DNA of 64,000 nucleotides from Agapanthus africanus (GCA_030015575.1 JASDDO010000026.1:191481739-191545738), one strand, 5' to 3'; counted from the stretch's first letter, positions 25,877 to 39,101 are shown. Notes: generated by a model from the sequence alone, not told the origin. Program-made: numbers and translations.

Positions 25877-28800
25877 AAGAAATTCGGTCCCCGAATTTAA
25901 ATTTAAACCCCAAATACTAAAACATTTCGATACAAATCCAAGTCGTCGGGGCTCCGAAATCATCAATACATAAAACATCATAGCGCAATGCATGCGCATG
26001 AGTACTGAGATGATAACTCAAAAGCAAAACTCCGTCAAGCATCTCGCAATCATCGGAGTCAAGGTAAAGGCACAAATGTCAAATCCAATACAAAACCAAT
26101 ATGATATGGATCAGAACTATACATGTAGACATCCAATCTATACATGTGAATAGCTGATATAAAAGCATGCCAAATCTTTTTAAATCGCTGTGCGATGCGC
26201 GTAACACTGCACAGTGGCGGACGTTTTTCATAAGAAAGTAACTATATACGTATATATATATCCCTGGTTTAATAGGCACGTTCCACCGTTTTGAAAAACA
26301 ATCAGAAAGGTTTCCTTGTTTTTAAAACGTTTCGTGTCATATCGGACACGTAGGTATATATACTGAGACTATAGTTCGCTTTTTGGAAATCCCTTCGATA
26401 ACTATCGATGCAATACAAAATATATCCAGGTACTGTCCTCTGACTAGTCCTGCTCAGTATGAAAACAAATATCCATTATCATAAAAATGTACTGCTCCAA
26501 AAGAATAAATCTCAAAAATACACATAACACCACCCTATGCGTCTGGTGCGCACAGAAATTAGATCCATATATGTGCTAAACAGGTGCACAAAACCACATC
26601 TAGGTGCAACGGGTGTGCACGAAGCATCTGTCATAGGCAACGTGTGTGCCTGACAGCCAAAATTCCGGTGCATCTGACATGCACGAAGAATCTCGATTTA
26701 GTGCATCGGGGTGTGCACCAAATCGTATCTCAGAACATGCGCCCAACATGCGCGAAAATCCAAATCGGTGCATCCATCGTGCACGAATGAAAATCTAAAC
26801 CCTGCGCACTCAACATGCACGGAATCACGAAATCCAATAGCAAACGCCAAGCATGCGTAAGTCAAACTAAAAGCACGGAGTGCAAGAATCAATCATCAAT
26901 ATCAGGGTCAAAATCAACGATATAATGCGGCTCAATCAAAATCAAGTGTACCGCGATGGAAAATCTCACAACCGTGTGCATCAGTGTGCACAAATCAAAT
27001 CAAAACACCAGAAGTGCATGAAAACTATGCTGGAAGCATAAATCAAATCACCGGCATGTAATAGACATGAAATCACAATCAATACCTCAAGAATAATAAT
27101 GATGCGCCAGGTGTAAATGCCCAATAAGTGCAACCATGGTGCATGAAAATAGAAATCATAGAACTCAGTTATCAAAACCAATCATGCAAATGGATCGTCA
27201 AAATACCGAAATCCCAATGTGACAGATACGTGATAGTCGAATCACAAAATCACAAATTATAAATACCGTCGTTGGTAGTTCCTCCTTCGAGGTCGAGAAG
27301 GAGTCGGTGCATCTAATGCTAGTAGCGCACGATATCTACTTGCCTCTTGCTCACGGTCTGGCGTCCTCTGACTCTGGGTCTTATCTTCTTTGTGGATTAC
27401 CAATCTCACAATCAATCGGCTCATCGGCCCTGTCAGATGTGCTAACGGGGACGATCCCGTTTTGGCACTCCTCTGGTCATCTCTCGATCAATTCTCACGA
27501 CCACTCGTAAGGCAGCATGTCACTGGCGTCAGCCTCTGGCTCTCTGAATGCACATCACACATCTGATCCTGGGTGCAAACATCATTGCAGCAATGTCCTG
27601 GAAGGAATCCTGCTCAAGGTCTCTTCCGATCTTGCCTAAGCCGAACTGCACGGAGGCTAGCTCTCCTGCACTATCTCTTCTCGCTTGATAGACATCTGTG
27701 TCCTCAGCACAACATTTCTCGGAAACTGGTCGCATCCCAACGCCTCTGTAAGCACATCACGTCTCTGGTCTCGACGGAAAGTAATGACAGCTCGTCAGTG
27801 TCTCACACGAACCTCTGGTTCCACTTGTCTCTATCGTCGACCAATATGACGTCACGCCATGCTATCTACGCACTGCACTGTTCTCGGCCACGGTCAATCC
27901 GAAATCTCTCACACGGACTCGAAATCACGTACTCTGCAGCTTCATCATTCTGTATAAGATGTCTGGCCAAACAGGTCCTCAGGAACGCGTCCCAACCATC
28001 GGAGGAATTCACAATACTCGCCCGTCCTTGATCAATTCGCAACGCATCTGGGTAAGTTCCTTTATCCGAACCTGGTCAACTACCTCGTCGACGATGCCGA
28101 ACTCTGGCCTGCTGGGTGTGCGCAACATGACCACCCCTGGGTCTAGGTCTTCTCGTATCGTTTTCCAGAAAGGTCCTGTCGAGTTCTCTCTCTCAAATCT
28201 CAATCCTGCCGAATTGCCCGGAAGTCATCATCCATTGCTGAAGCAATTTCTCATTCCGGAATGGCTGCATACTTATCGCGCTTCTTTCTGGAAGATATAT
28301 CCATATACCACGCCTCTGGGTGCGTATCACATCTCTGATGTCAGCGGAGTGGGACGTCATCTCGTCGAAATCTCATGCAAACTCTTTACTCCACCTTGCT
28401 CCAATGTCGACTGATTCGGACTCATCTCATCGTGGCTATACAGACTGTGCTCCAACGGCTACGCTCGCATCTGGAGTCTCCCAAGCAGTGTCCCATCACA
28501 TGATATCCGAATGATGTCGACTCATCCGATCGACTCGTCAGAACCTCACAATCCCCCAAGAGCTCCACATCTTGGGTACAGTTTAATAGTATCGAGTACA
28601 TGCCACAGCGTCGGTGGTCCAGCCATAGAAGGGCAAACCCAAGCCTCACTAATGGCGCCGAGGAGCTGCCGCAAACCCTAAGGTTCAAAGGCTTTCACAC
28701 GGTCATTAAGTCGAGTTAGGGTTTCATTCTTCTAGAGGGTCCATAGAATCACCTGCATGTCTTTCCGTATACTTTAAACTTGGAAAATAGGCTCCTGACA

Positions 28801-29996
28801 TTCGATCGTCTCAATCGACTCTCAACGAATCGGCGTGAAGTCGCCTCTATCTGGAATCAATCTACCTGATGACCTCGCATCGGGGTAGGCGAACGAACCA
28901 CATGTCCTAGTCATTCATCCTCGGTGACTAGCGACTCACCATCATATCTCCAAGAACATGCCCATGCTGCAGTAGCTCCAACCATCTGGGCGATATCTCG
29001 TCATTTGCAGCAACAACTGGCTCATACGCCTGTACGCCGAACAACGCCTCAATCCTCCAGGAAAGGCGATACATTGGCGGTCATCTCTAGATCGGTCTGC
29101 TCTAGATCTGAGTAAGACTCTCCACACTGGAAATCTTCAACTCATCTAGGCCCGCTCCGGCGCAAAAATCGGACGAATCACCCTCGTCTCTCAAATCGGG
29201 TAGACTAGCTATCATCTGTCTCAAATCTGCCTGAAAGCTCCGGCAATCTCAGCTCGTAAGCTTCGGAAGCGACATCCTGTCAATCTCAGCAACAGCTGGT
29301 CCATCTTTCTGCACGATAGGCGACATCATAATCTCTGAGGTATGCGGTACATCAACAGTCCTCTCTCAACAGGCAGCTCCAACGATGACCCAATCATCCG
29401 GTGCAAGACCAAGCACTCGCCTCCACTAGAGGTCACAATCATCAATACCAACTCGAGACGTTCCCATGTCACCAGAAAACACAATGGTCGGCCCTCGTAC
29501 CAGACGAGCTCGCCCTGACCGTAACCCTAGCAGCAGCCCAAACTGTGCTCAACATGGCGACAGGAACCTCAATCGATTATCGAAGAGAGCGGATCAAAGG
29601 CATTAAAGAGGGCAACAGATCCAGAGTGGATACATGATCATATGAAGGAACAGCATCAATAAAGGTATGATCATGAAACTAATAGAATCGGGGATCTCAA
29701 ATGGATGTATAATCCTGGATATGGAAAGAATCACTGATCTCGAAAATATGCACATCCTAAGGTTCCTTAAGCGGAGTGGCGTGTCGTAAGTATGCCGCGG
29801 AACATACCCACGGTACGTCACTCTACTTTAGTCACCTATTCCATCAACCAAGGGTCATCCTACGCGACGAAAGTTCGGGTCTAATACCCCCTCGACCACG
29901 TCTAAGTTCCGTAAGGTCAAGCCTAAGTTCCGTATATAGATAACGCCCTAGGCTCCACATAGTCAAACTTAGACTCGAACCAAGGTCAACCTAGCA
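25877..29996 (-). other. Internal non-coding region of L
   Basis: About 4.1 kb between polypurine tract and primer site. On either strand I find no gag zinc knuckle, protease, RT, integrase or chromodomain motif, and the short frames present lack recognisable domains. The polypurine-side part (26538-27145) is an array of small hairpins. The middle (about 27300-28400) is CT-rich on the plus strand, with loosely repeated gcctctg...cacatcac phrases near 27533, 27742 and 28312. The remainder shows nothing I can name. Traces of decayed gag cannot be excluded. Confidence 0.7.
26538..27145 (-). repeat. Degenerate tandem array of small hairpins in L
   Basis: Around fifteen units spaced about 30-45 bp apart in the dense part. 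Each has a 4-6 bp stem, usually a loop of 5-8 nt, then an A-rich gaaaatc-like tail. Examples: gtgca/tgcac (26604-26620), aggca/tgcct (26635-26651), gtgcat/atgcac (26668-26684), acgc/gcgt (26844-26858), tgtgca/tgcaca (26975-26992), tatgct/agcata (27026-27040), catgt/acatg (27055-27069). Arms differ between units but stay complementary. A few units are weak or mismatched. It is not a CRISPR array: spacers are not unique inserts between identical repeats. Confidence 0.65.
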
Positions 29997-30007
29997 CTCT
30001 GATACCA
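29997..30007 (-). other. Primer-binding site of L
   Basis: ctctgatacca on the plus strand, the reverse complement of tggtatcagag (initiator-Met type), 4 nt from the LTR at 30012. Confidence 0.88.
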
Positions 30008-30011
30008 ACTT

Positions 30012-33000
30012 TGTCACGACCCGAAAGAGCACGTGACAGGCCCTTGAATCCTATGAAGTCTATAGGACCCCATCTGATCCAAGTAAGCCAAAAGCCCAGA
30101 AATCTAAAACCATTTAAGGAGTAAATAGGGAAAACTAGTTTTAAGAGGTAAAGAAAACATGTTTGAAAATCAGTTTTCAAATAACTAAGCCGAATATGAA
30201 TTGTTTTTTAAATGTGTAATTTTTCCTGAAAATTTAGGCAGAGTTTCCTTTGTAAAAACTGGCCCCGAACGGGGTACAACAAGAATAATATATATGACAT
30301 GATAAAAGGCATCCCCAAGCGGGAGCTAGCTCTTCGTCAATCGACGGTCACAACCACGTAAGCAATAACAATATACAACGCCAAAGGGCGAGGATCTAAA
30401 CTGAAAAGAAACTCAAAAACAGCCAGAAAACCGCAATACTACAAGCGCGACTCTAAGGTCGAAATAATACAACACTGTTTTCTAAGTCTGAAACAATATA
30501 CAAGTTTTGGTTGATGAAAATTCTAGATACAATATAAAATACATGAACAATGGCGGTTCTGATACAAAAGAACCCACCTACCCAAGCAAGTCACCCATAA
30601 GGAAGCAGTGTGCCAGAAATGCCGCTATGGAACCTGTACGGCAAACCTGCAAGAACTGGGGCACAACGGGGGTGAGTTGCCAACTCGTGAATAGAAAATA
30701 TCTACAAGCAGAGATCGAATGCATGACCCATCCTAGGTCAATACGATCAGATATAAATAAACCTCAATATGAATAGAGCTGAAGCATGCTAAACTGGCAA
30801 GGAAAACTCTATATATGAGTGTAGTGCCAAGTGCTCGTGCTAGTGCCTCAGGTAAAAGCATGTCATGAATATGAGGTATGATCAATGTAATTAAATCTGT
30901 ATACACGTGGATCCCGTCCACTCGTCACCCACTGACAATAACCATCATGCAAGTAAATATCATAAAACCCGTGCATGGAAATATGAGGATATAATCCACC
31001 TGTGTCCCTCGCGACACGTCAAAATCATGGAACCGGAGTGCCCAGCATCGGCACTCGAAAACATCATGAAAACTGTGCCCAGCAACGGCACGTAAATCCT
31101 CATATATCGGGCTCCATCAGTCCGGATCGGCCCTCGGGCTCTATCTGCGGTGTCGGCCCTCGGCCCCGGCAGTACGCCCAAATCCATCTATCGACTCTGG
31201 TCAGTATCCTCCGGATAACCGCCAGGTCCAACCAATCACCGGTAGGTACTCACCCGCCTCCAGGCTCAATCGGCAAAGCTCATCGATCATCTTGCCGAGG
31301 GGAACCATACCGGGTCCACCATGTACCCGCAATCGGCTCGTCCACTCCTCGATTCGGGTTTCACATGTCGCTCTCAGCACCGAGAAAACACATGGTGGAC
31401 GCACTGAAATATCGTATCAAGGGTAACCGGGTTTTTAAAGCAATGACATATTCTCTTTTGAAACACCCTCGGTTCCCAAATCCAGAAATATCATAGAAAC
31501 AACATATCTCAATGCGTATAATCAAAAGCACGAAGTATGCGACATGTAAAGGAAGGTATGCACATCATCATGTCATGCAAGGATCATATACCGAATGCAA
31601 TAGTACTACAGTGTAGTGACATGGCAATTATCGATGATGAGTGTGTGAGCCGGCAACAAGTGTACGTGGAATATATGCATCATCGATAATGGTGCTGGTG
31701 TCCTATCAGCATGACTGAAATATAACCACAGTACCAGCGATGCCATGCAAATAGCATGCATATGCGGAATCGAATAATCGACGCAAAGGTAAAGAATCTA
31801 CACCAATGTGTACATGTCATGCAGTGGTGCCATTTGAAATAAGAAGAATCAGGGCTTTTGGTAAAACAAGGGATACGGTGTTTTAAGAAGAGATACATCA
31901 TTTGAAAATACCCGTATAACCCTTCTGTCTATCTTTAAAATATCCCCGATTCGTTAGTTGAAATAGGTATGACTCGGTCTAGTCTAATGTCTACTAAGTA
32001 ATCTAGACAGGAGGGGTATGAAACTACCTAATCTGAGTCAATATATATAGATATGATAGTCGGTGATCTCGCCTCAATAACATATCGTAAGACATCCTCG
32101 AGTCATGAGTGCGGATCTATCATCAATACCGGCTCGTACGGTAAATCGTCGTACGGCATCCCAATAACTGGGTAGGGGTCAATATCACACTATCTAATCA
32201 CATATCAGGTATCACTATCATCAGATCGCATAATCTGGGGTACTACTCTAAGTCTAGTACAAATCGATACCATCTACAAAAATATGAATGCGGGTAAAGC
32301 ACATGTCCAAAGGCCCGCTAAAACTATCATATCGCACCTCAAAGACAAACTATGTCACATCGCCGATCTCACGGCCTCACATCAAATATCATCCCAAATC
32401 CATGTATCATCCTCAAATCCCGTATATAAACACATAGTCCCATACCCACGTGTAGATATACGCACCATCATATGCGCACAAATGAATAAAGGAATGTATG
32501 CAAGTATGTGTGTAAGTGTATGTGTGAGTGCAACCACTATTCTAGGGTTCACACTATACTAAACCAATATATTCTTATCACCAATAATACCATTATTACT
32601 ATCAATAATCCTAAACAACACATAATAAATATACGTGTGTATACGTATTCGTATACAGCACCACGGACTGCGGGGGTGCTATACGCCATCCACCCGACTT
32701 CTCCCCGTAGATATAAATCTACTCACCTGGTCTTCGCTTTCTGAAATCGATGACGCCAAGCTCTTTCACCTCGGAATCCTTGCGAGGGTACCTAGAATAA
32801 TAAACAGTCGCAATACGTATTAACATCAAGGCAGAAAACAGATACAGCGCACGGTGTGCTCATAGGTTGGAACCTATGGCCCAAACATGCAAATCCAACA
32901 CTTAACCCCTGTTGTCGATGTATGAACACCCGACAACCAAATACAAATCCAAATACCAAGAAAGTGCATTTAAAAATACGGAAAACATCGCCTAAAACAC

Positions 33001-34184
33001 CCCAAAATGCCTCCAGATTTTCCCCAGATGACCATTAGCCAAAACTATATATAGGAGTGGTCTAATCTAGTGCTAAATGAGCCCTGGAACAAAAATGGAA
33101 CCATTCCCCTCTACTCTGGCCGCAAATTGCGGCCAGAATGATGAAATTGGCGGCCACGGTTTGGAGTTAAGGGCTCGGGTCTTGGTGGTAGCTTCCTAGG
33201 TGCCTGCACGACTCACTGTCAGCTCAATTTTTATTTTTGGTGCCCCCGGGTTGCTCCAGATTCCAGAACACCTTCACAGATCACACAAACCGACATGAAA
33301 AGTTCCATAATTCCGTATTTTTGGGTTTCAGGTTGTGCTAGGTCAGGGTCTTGGTCAATATAGGGTCTAAGGTCACCATTAGAGTCTAATTGCACAGCCA
33401 CATCTCAACTTTACCCTAACCCTCTCTAGTTTTGTCCAAAGTGCACAAAATCACACGATATCGATATGAAACTTGAATTGAAGCTTAAGAATAAGAATTA
33501 ACACTCTAATTGTGAAGAAATTACCTCAAATGACCCTCAAGAATCCTCAACAGCGCCAAAACGAAAGCTTGCTTGGTCCATTGCGTAGATCTTGGGCTTG
33601 TGTGCATTTTTTATGAAATGAGTGTGAGGTTTTAGTGATATTTTAGAGGTGAAATGAGGGCTTGAAGGTGGAGGAAGGGAGAGGAAGCAGCAGCTGCAGG
33701 AGATGGGGGAGGAGAGGGAGAGAAATGAGTGTAGGGATCTAGCCAAATGGCTAAGTCAAGGGGTCAAAAGGGACGATACCTCTCTCTCTCACCATACCTC
33801 ATTATCTTATTCCTTTCTCTTTTCCTTTTCTTTTCCTTTTTCTTTTCCTCCAAAACCCTTCTCACAAGAATAGTAGCCCCAATAACATGAAAGAAAATGC
33901 ACAAGTGTGATAAAAATGATATGTGCAAGTTTTGCACAAAAAGCCAAAAATCCGATTAGCGATTTTTAATCGCGATTAGCACTAAATTAGTATATAAATA
34001 CTCATAAAAACTTAAAAATGATAAAATTCCATAGAATACATTATTTTAGAATTTTCCAAAATTTTCCATAATTTTTCTCCATTTATTTGTATTTAATTAT
34101 GCCGGAATATTAAAATATTCATTAAAATAATATTAAATTATAAAAATTCCCAAAAATAATATTTTATTATTTTGAAACGTTACA
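30012..34184 (-). repeat. 5' LTR of L (uninterrupted, 4173 bp)
   Basis: Full-length copy from tgtcacgacccgaaag to gaaacgttaca. It shows the intact target into which B inserted in the other copy. The tggccgcaa palindrome recurs at about 33117-33135. At over 4 kb it is very long for an LTR, as in described LARD families. Confidence 0.92.
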
Positions 34185-34189
34185 GGAGG

Positions 34190-35689
34190 GGTGCACGGAT
34201 AGCCAGGTTCTAGAGGGCAACGAGCCCGCATCTCATGGCGTTGAGACGGAGGGGTTTTACTCTAGAATTGGCGGGATATTCGCCGCACTCGTAGGGGTAT
34301 AGGATTGACCCGGGAGGGGTGCCCAAGTTGCCGGATTCCGTGAAGTGCTGGGTGGTCCATTCACGTTGCTGAAGGGGGCTGCCTCGCTTCTGCTTTTGGC
34401 GGGTAACTTGCCGCGCCCGTAGGGGTCTAGGATTTCATTGCACAGGCTATCCACACGACCAGGGGAACGTCGGGTTTCAGTAGCGGCTCTGTGAAACCCG
34501 GGGATCCCAGATATCTGTATTGTTCTGTGTTGCTATACATTTCTGTGTTGTTGCACTTTATCACGCCTTGAGTGAAAATTATATATTATATATATACTAG
34601 TAGATGTTGTATATGTTTTACATCCGCGCTAGTCCAGTCCCCGCTCTGTCGTTAGTTAGCTAACCTAACGGGTGATGACGGGACCCAGTGGCGAATGCGG
34701 ATGGCATATACGTACGTCAGTATATTTTCGATCTTTGTGGTGTGATCAATTGATGGGACTGCGTTGATTCGGATCAATGCAAGTTAAACAAACCTATTTG
34801 ATGTTGTTGGAACACTTTTCAAAAAGCTGTTATTGCAAGGACGTTCATTTTTGTTTTGCACAGTGGTATTCGGTTGGAATATCCTGCTCCTCAGTCGACG
34901 AGGCAAGGGCCGAGATCCCTTCACCGGGAGTGACCCCTTGGACAGAAGTTTGCGTCAGGGCAATAACTTCACTATAGCTGTTTACTTTTGCTTTGCATCG
35001 TGGTATTCAGTTGGAATATCCTGCACCCCATCCTACGGGGAAAGAGCCGAGATCCCTTCACCGGGAGTGACCTCTTTAGCAAAGGTTTTCGTCACTATAT
35101 TTTTATAAAGCTATCTGTTCCTTCAACGATATCAAGTTCATTACGTTAAAGGTTTTCGCCAGAAACCATTCGTAGCCCTCCGTCGTTCCAGACGGGTAGC
35201 ACGTAGTATTCATGCTATGTTTGTTGGCCTTCGTCAAGGCATAGTGTATGGTAGCTGCTTGTTACCTTTCTGCTGCATAGATAGATGCGTTGGTTTGGGA
35301 CAGTCGTATAGCCTTGTTGGCCTTCGTCAAGGGCTTGTACGGGTGGGTTCAAATCAACCTGGACAATGACGGGTAGAACTTGACATGTGACTTATGATTT
35401 GTTGGCATTCGTCAAGATCATAAGAGCATGGGTCAAAAATCCACATCGGGAGTTTCAAAAGAACTGAAACTTGCCAGATATGCGTATACCTTCTGGAGTG
35501 TGATAGCGTGAGCGGATTCCGTCACGTTATCATGCGATGATAATTGAATCCCGATTCCCACTGATGAGTTGGTTTACTCCTCGGGTGATCCCGGCTAATT
35601 CTTTTTTCAGGTTTGGGGAAGAATTTGACGTTACAGTGGGAGGTTTCCAGATTAGATAATGTGATAACTATTCTGATCTAGGTTAGAGT
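34190..35689 (+). other. Leader of Copia D, second part
   Basis: Continues the leader after L. Contains a CGTTAG...CTAACG stem-loop region (about 34621-34720), a small stem-loop (34761-34780), a tandem duplication (34848-35073) and three GTTGGCCTTCGTCAAGG-type motifs (35223, 35316, 35401). No gene is seen. The same order of signals is found in C (44090-44725). Confidence 0.8.
34848..35073 (+). repeat. Tandem duplication in D leader (two units, offset 135 bp)
   Basis: 34848-34938 and 34983-35073 share ggttggaatatcctgc-like and ccgagatcccttcaccggga stretches. Each unit has a small inverted repeat whose arms differ (cctc/gagg against cccc/gggg). Confidence 0.8.
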
Positions 35690-38600
35690 GCACGCTGCGT
35701 GTTTCTTTTCTCTCTCTCTTTGGCAGCGACCATTGACCCGACCCTAGACTATGACTCAGTGACCAAGTTGACCGAACCTTCTTAACACTGGCTTTTGGAT
35801 TGTCAGAGTTGCAAACCTCATTGTCACTCCTACTTTTACCCTTTTCTCCAGGACACCCCGTATTACTACGAACGTCCACTTCCATTGGACAAAACCATCG
35901 TATGGTTATATACGAACTCGAAGGAATTCGAGGATGGTTTCTGGTTCTGGAGAAAACGGATAGGACTATTCAGTTGTCTTTTCCTTTTACCTTCTCTCAG
36001 GTTGCGAGTACTCCTTGGTTTAGGAGATAGTACACCTATTACGCAAATTGGATAGTCTTCTTCTAAACCATAGGCAGGTGCCGACCGGTAGGGAATGAAG
36101 AAAACCAGTTAGCCTAAACGGTGTACAGAAGGTATTAAGTTAAGACAAAGAAAGGGATTAGTAAGAGGGCAAAGTAAATTGCGACTGATATTCACGACCA
36201 AACCAAGTATTTCTTCGCCAATCCTAAATCACCTTTGTATTTCTCCAGGACACTCCGTATCACTACGAAGATCCCAGTTTATTGGATAATCCATCGTATG
36301 GTTATATACGAACTTGAAAGGAACTTCTTCCAGTTCGGGGATGGATTCTCGTTCAGGAGAAATAGGAATAAAGTTCATTCAGGTGTCTTTTATCTTCACC
36401 TTCTCTCGCGTTGCGAGTGCTCCTAAGATTAGGACAGTACACCCATTATGCTTATTGGATAGTCTTCTTCCAAACCATAGGCTGGTGCCGAACGGTAGGG
36501 AAGGAAAAAAACCATTTGGCCTAAAGGGGTGTACAGAAGGTAATGACTAAAGACATATAAAGGGATTTGGAGAGGTGGCAAAGAATTATACGGTTATAGT
36601 TGTGAATCTGGATAATGGAAGAGGCATTACTAGGAATACCAGGATACCCCATCGAAACATTTCAATGTTTCAGTTTTGCTGTGTACTGTTAAAAGAAAAC
36701 TGATTTCCCAATTAGACACTTGCTCCAGGGTATGTATTTACCAGGTTTGATTCTCACATCTGTATGGTTTTACAGATGATGAGTGGGAGTAGGTTATTGG
36801 GAATTAGGTGGCCATCCTCATGATATCGGGATTCGTTGTAATTGGTGATATTTGAGGAAGTCACCTGGGTTGTTTGCCGGACGGCAAATATTTGGTTTTG
36901 AATATCCGTTGTTATGCACCAATATAAAATTGATATATCTGTACGTCTATTTTTATAGAGTGAGATATACCTTTTTGAAATTATTTCTATGACATTTACT
37001 TATATCAGTGGATGGTTAGGTAAGGAGCATTGAACAGCGGTGTAATTCTTCTTAACCAAAAGTACAGTTTTCGACCTACGACACACAGTGAATGAGCTGT
37101 AAGACTCAGCGGACTTATACAGAGTTTTCTGTATAGTCCAGTGTCCATTAGGACAGAGGGGTGGGTCCTCGTACTATATTCTGTTTACTTATGACTTCTC
37201 TAGTTCTTAGACAGGTGTTTCGTTGAAACACAAGGTCAAAGTTTTGAGAAGTTATAGGTATAAGAATAGAGTAGAGAACCAGGTATTGCAAGTATCGGGA
37301 TTCTTCAAAGTGATCGAAGATGTAGATACTTATATATGGTATTCCATTGATAGTAAAGGTTAAGAAAACTTGCTTCTCTTTCAGGTTACTCATAATTGGA
37401 AGTATTCCTAAGTTGAGTAACGCTGATCGGCCTCCTTCCATTTAGTTGACATGCACTGGAGACAGCTGCATGATTTGAATCTGGTTCAATTAAATCAGTG
37501 CCTCTGTTTCTAAATTGGATATAGAACAGTTCATATATTAACGATGTTAAGATACGGGGAGTTGGCCGGCTTATGCTTAAAACCAGAATCCGGATAACTC
37601 AAGGCACGTTTCTGTAATGGCTGTTTGTGGGTTGACCCGGGCTATGACGAGAGTTGACTTTCTACCATCTGGAAGATCAATAGTGATATTGTTCTTGACT
37701 CGCCACAGTTTTAATAAAAATGGACTTTTTCAGAAAACAGTAGTGGGAGTATGATAGAACTGGAAGTGATTCCAGAACCGCAAACGATTACTGAAGATTT
37801 GATAAGAACCTAAAGATTCAATCTGGTTTGACATTCCACTGGCCACTCCGCAGATACGGTGGGTAACCTCAGGCACTCGAGAGGTACTTCGGTATGCTCA
37901 AGGACGGTGGCAGGGATGTTCTTGTTTACCCAGACTTGCCATTGCTGTTGTTCCAGACTGTGAGACCCGGCAGGAGGATGAGTATAGCGTCGTTCTAAAC
38001 TGGCTTTAGAAGTGCACGTCTATATGACTCTGCCAGAGGGTTGTCGTAGTCAGTGGGAGCAGCGGAAGCATTGGTGGACATCAGGCTTATGTCTATTTAT
38101 AGACTAGAGCAGATATTGCGGAGATATATCATCTATTTCTGATGTGACAGTCATAGGTTTGACTTCATCAGAATAGGGGATGGATCTGTTAAGAAGGTAG
38201 TAGGGTGTGATGTCCTGGTATTTGATGGCATACACAGAGTAGGAAGTGATATTCCTATACTACAATCGGTTATACGTTGGTCGTCACACAGTGTTTTCTC
38301 CACATAGGACTTGGATATTATATCAGACATTCTGGTCACTAGATCTGTGGTTTTAGATCTAGATTTGGGTGGTTTCCCAATCAGGGTACTTAGACAGCAT
38401 TCTATAAGTATTTAGAATGGACGACTCCTGGCACGGTAGTATACCTGCAGGTGATGGAGTCACCCTCTCTAAAGGTGTCTTACAGACTAAAGGGGAGAGG
38501 GATACGCATGATTGACAGATCACTTGCTTAGGCAATTGAGTTAATCATGAGATGTCAAGTAGCACACCAGATGTTGTTCTTGCAGTAGGTGCAATAAGCT

Positions 38601-39060
38601 GATATTGATCCAATTCTGGAGAAACAATCGGAAGCCGTTTTAGAACATAAGTTGATGTTCTAGGGAATTGATAATGGCAGCCTCCTTTAGGAAACGGTTA
38701 TCATTCCAGGCTTCCAAGGTGACCTGGATGGCAGAGAGGCTGTATTTTGGACAGATGGTTCAGGTGGATACTGAGGGAAGGCATGGCACAGGACACTGAT
38801 TAAGTTCAGTTGTCGATACAGTCTACGAAGTTTGGATTTGGAGTTCATTTATGAGCTAGGTCCCATCAGACATCCAGACATTCTAAGACAGGTATTGCTC
38901 ATTTCGGGAGATGGTTTTCTTCGCGAACTTGAGATAAAGAGAGACATAGAAAGAAACATCAGAGCGGATCCACTCACTAAGGCTATTCCTCGAACGCAAT
39001 AGTTTCGCAAACGAGCTTTGTGAGACTGACTAGTAGAGGAGTTGGGTGTTCGGTATCACA
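35690..39060 (+). pseudogene. Decayed gag-pol region of Copia D
   Basis: The start (35690-35790) parallels the gag start of C, with the pyrimidine tract and CAG. The end (about 37741-39060) parallels the RT and RNase H portion of C: 37741-37830 aligns with C near 47200-47290, and the tail near 38960-39000 aligns with C near 48880-48920. The middle (35800-37740) is poorly alignable and contains a 300-bp duplication. No long open frame is present; it is broken many times. This is consistent with a non-autonomous element from a C-like lineage. Confidence 0.75.
35845..36542 (+). repeat. Diverged 300-bp direct duplication in D
   Basis: 35845-36134 and 36242-36542 share tctccaggacac at the start, atcgtatggttatatacgaa within, and gtgtacagaaggta at the end, with about 100 bp between them. 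No function seen. Confidence 0.8.
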
Positions 39061-39101
39061 CGGGCTGTGAGTATGCGACATCGCAATAATTAGCCTTAAG
39101 T

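Larger units (their letters stand above)
14259..34184 (-). mobile_element. Element L: large non-coding Gypsy-like LTR element (LARD type), level 4
   Basis: Minus-strand element with very long LTRs: right copy 30012-34184 (4173 bp), left copy 14259-15581 plus 23011-25862 (4175 bp), split by B. Ends on the plus strand are tgtcacg and cgttaca. The exact ggagg duplication flanks it. Internal sequence (25863-30011, 4149 bp) has a primer site and polypurine tract but no recognisable gag or pol. Native length is about 12.5 kb. This layout fits a large retrotransposon derivative. The LTR end sequence and initiator-Met primer site suggest derivation from a chromovirus-type Gypsy such as Tekay/Del, but I cannot prove the superfamily without a pol gene. 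LTR copies differ at about 35 sites by eye (under 1%), so the insertion is young. Confidence 0.88.

Noticed and set aside
26538-27145. CRISPR-like array
   Set aside because: Units are degenerate hairpins, not identical repeats with unique spacers, and the context is a plant LTR element.
27573-28414. Two overlapping plus-strand frames of about 150 aa
   Set aside because: Low-complexity Ser/Leu-rich translations from the CT-rich middle of L, antisense to the element, with no domain.
31002-31496. 164-aa plus-strand frame
   Set aside because: Within the LTR of L; the other LTR copy has the same sequence up to B's insertion, and there is no recognisable domain.
35795-36055. Possible small gene in D's interior
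   Set aside because: Sits in a diverged duplicated segment and the second copy does not keep the frame.
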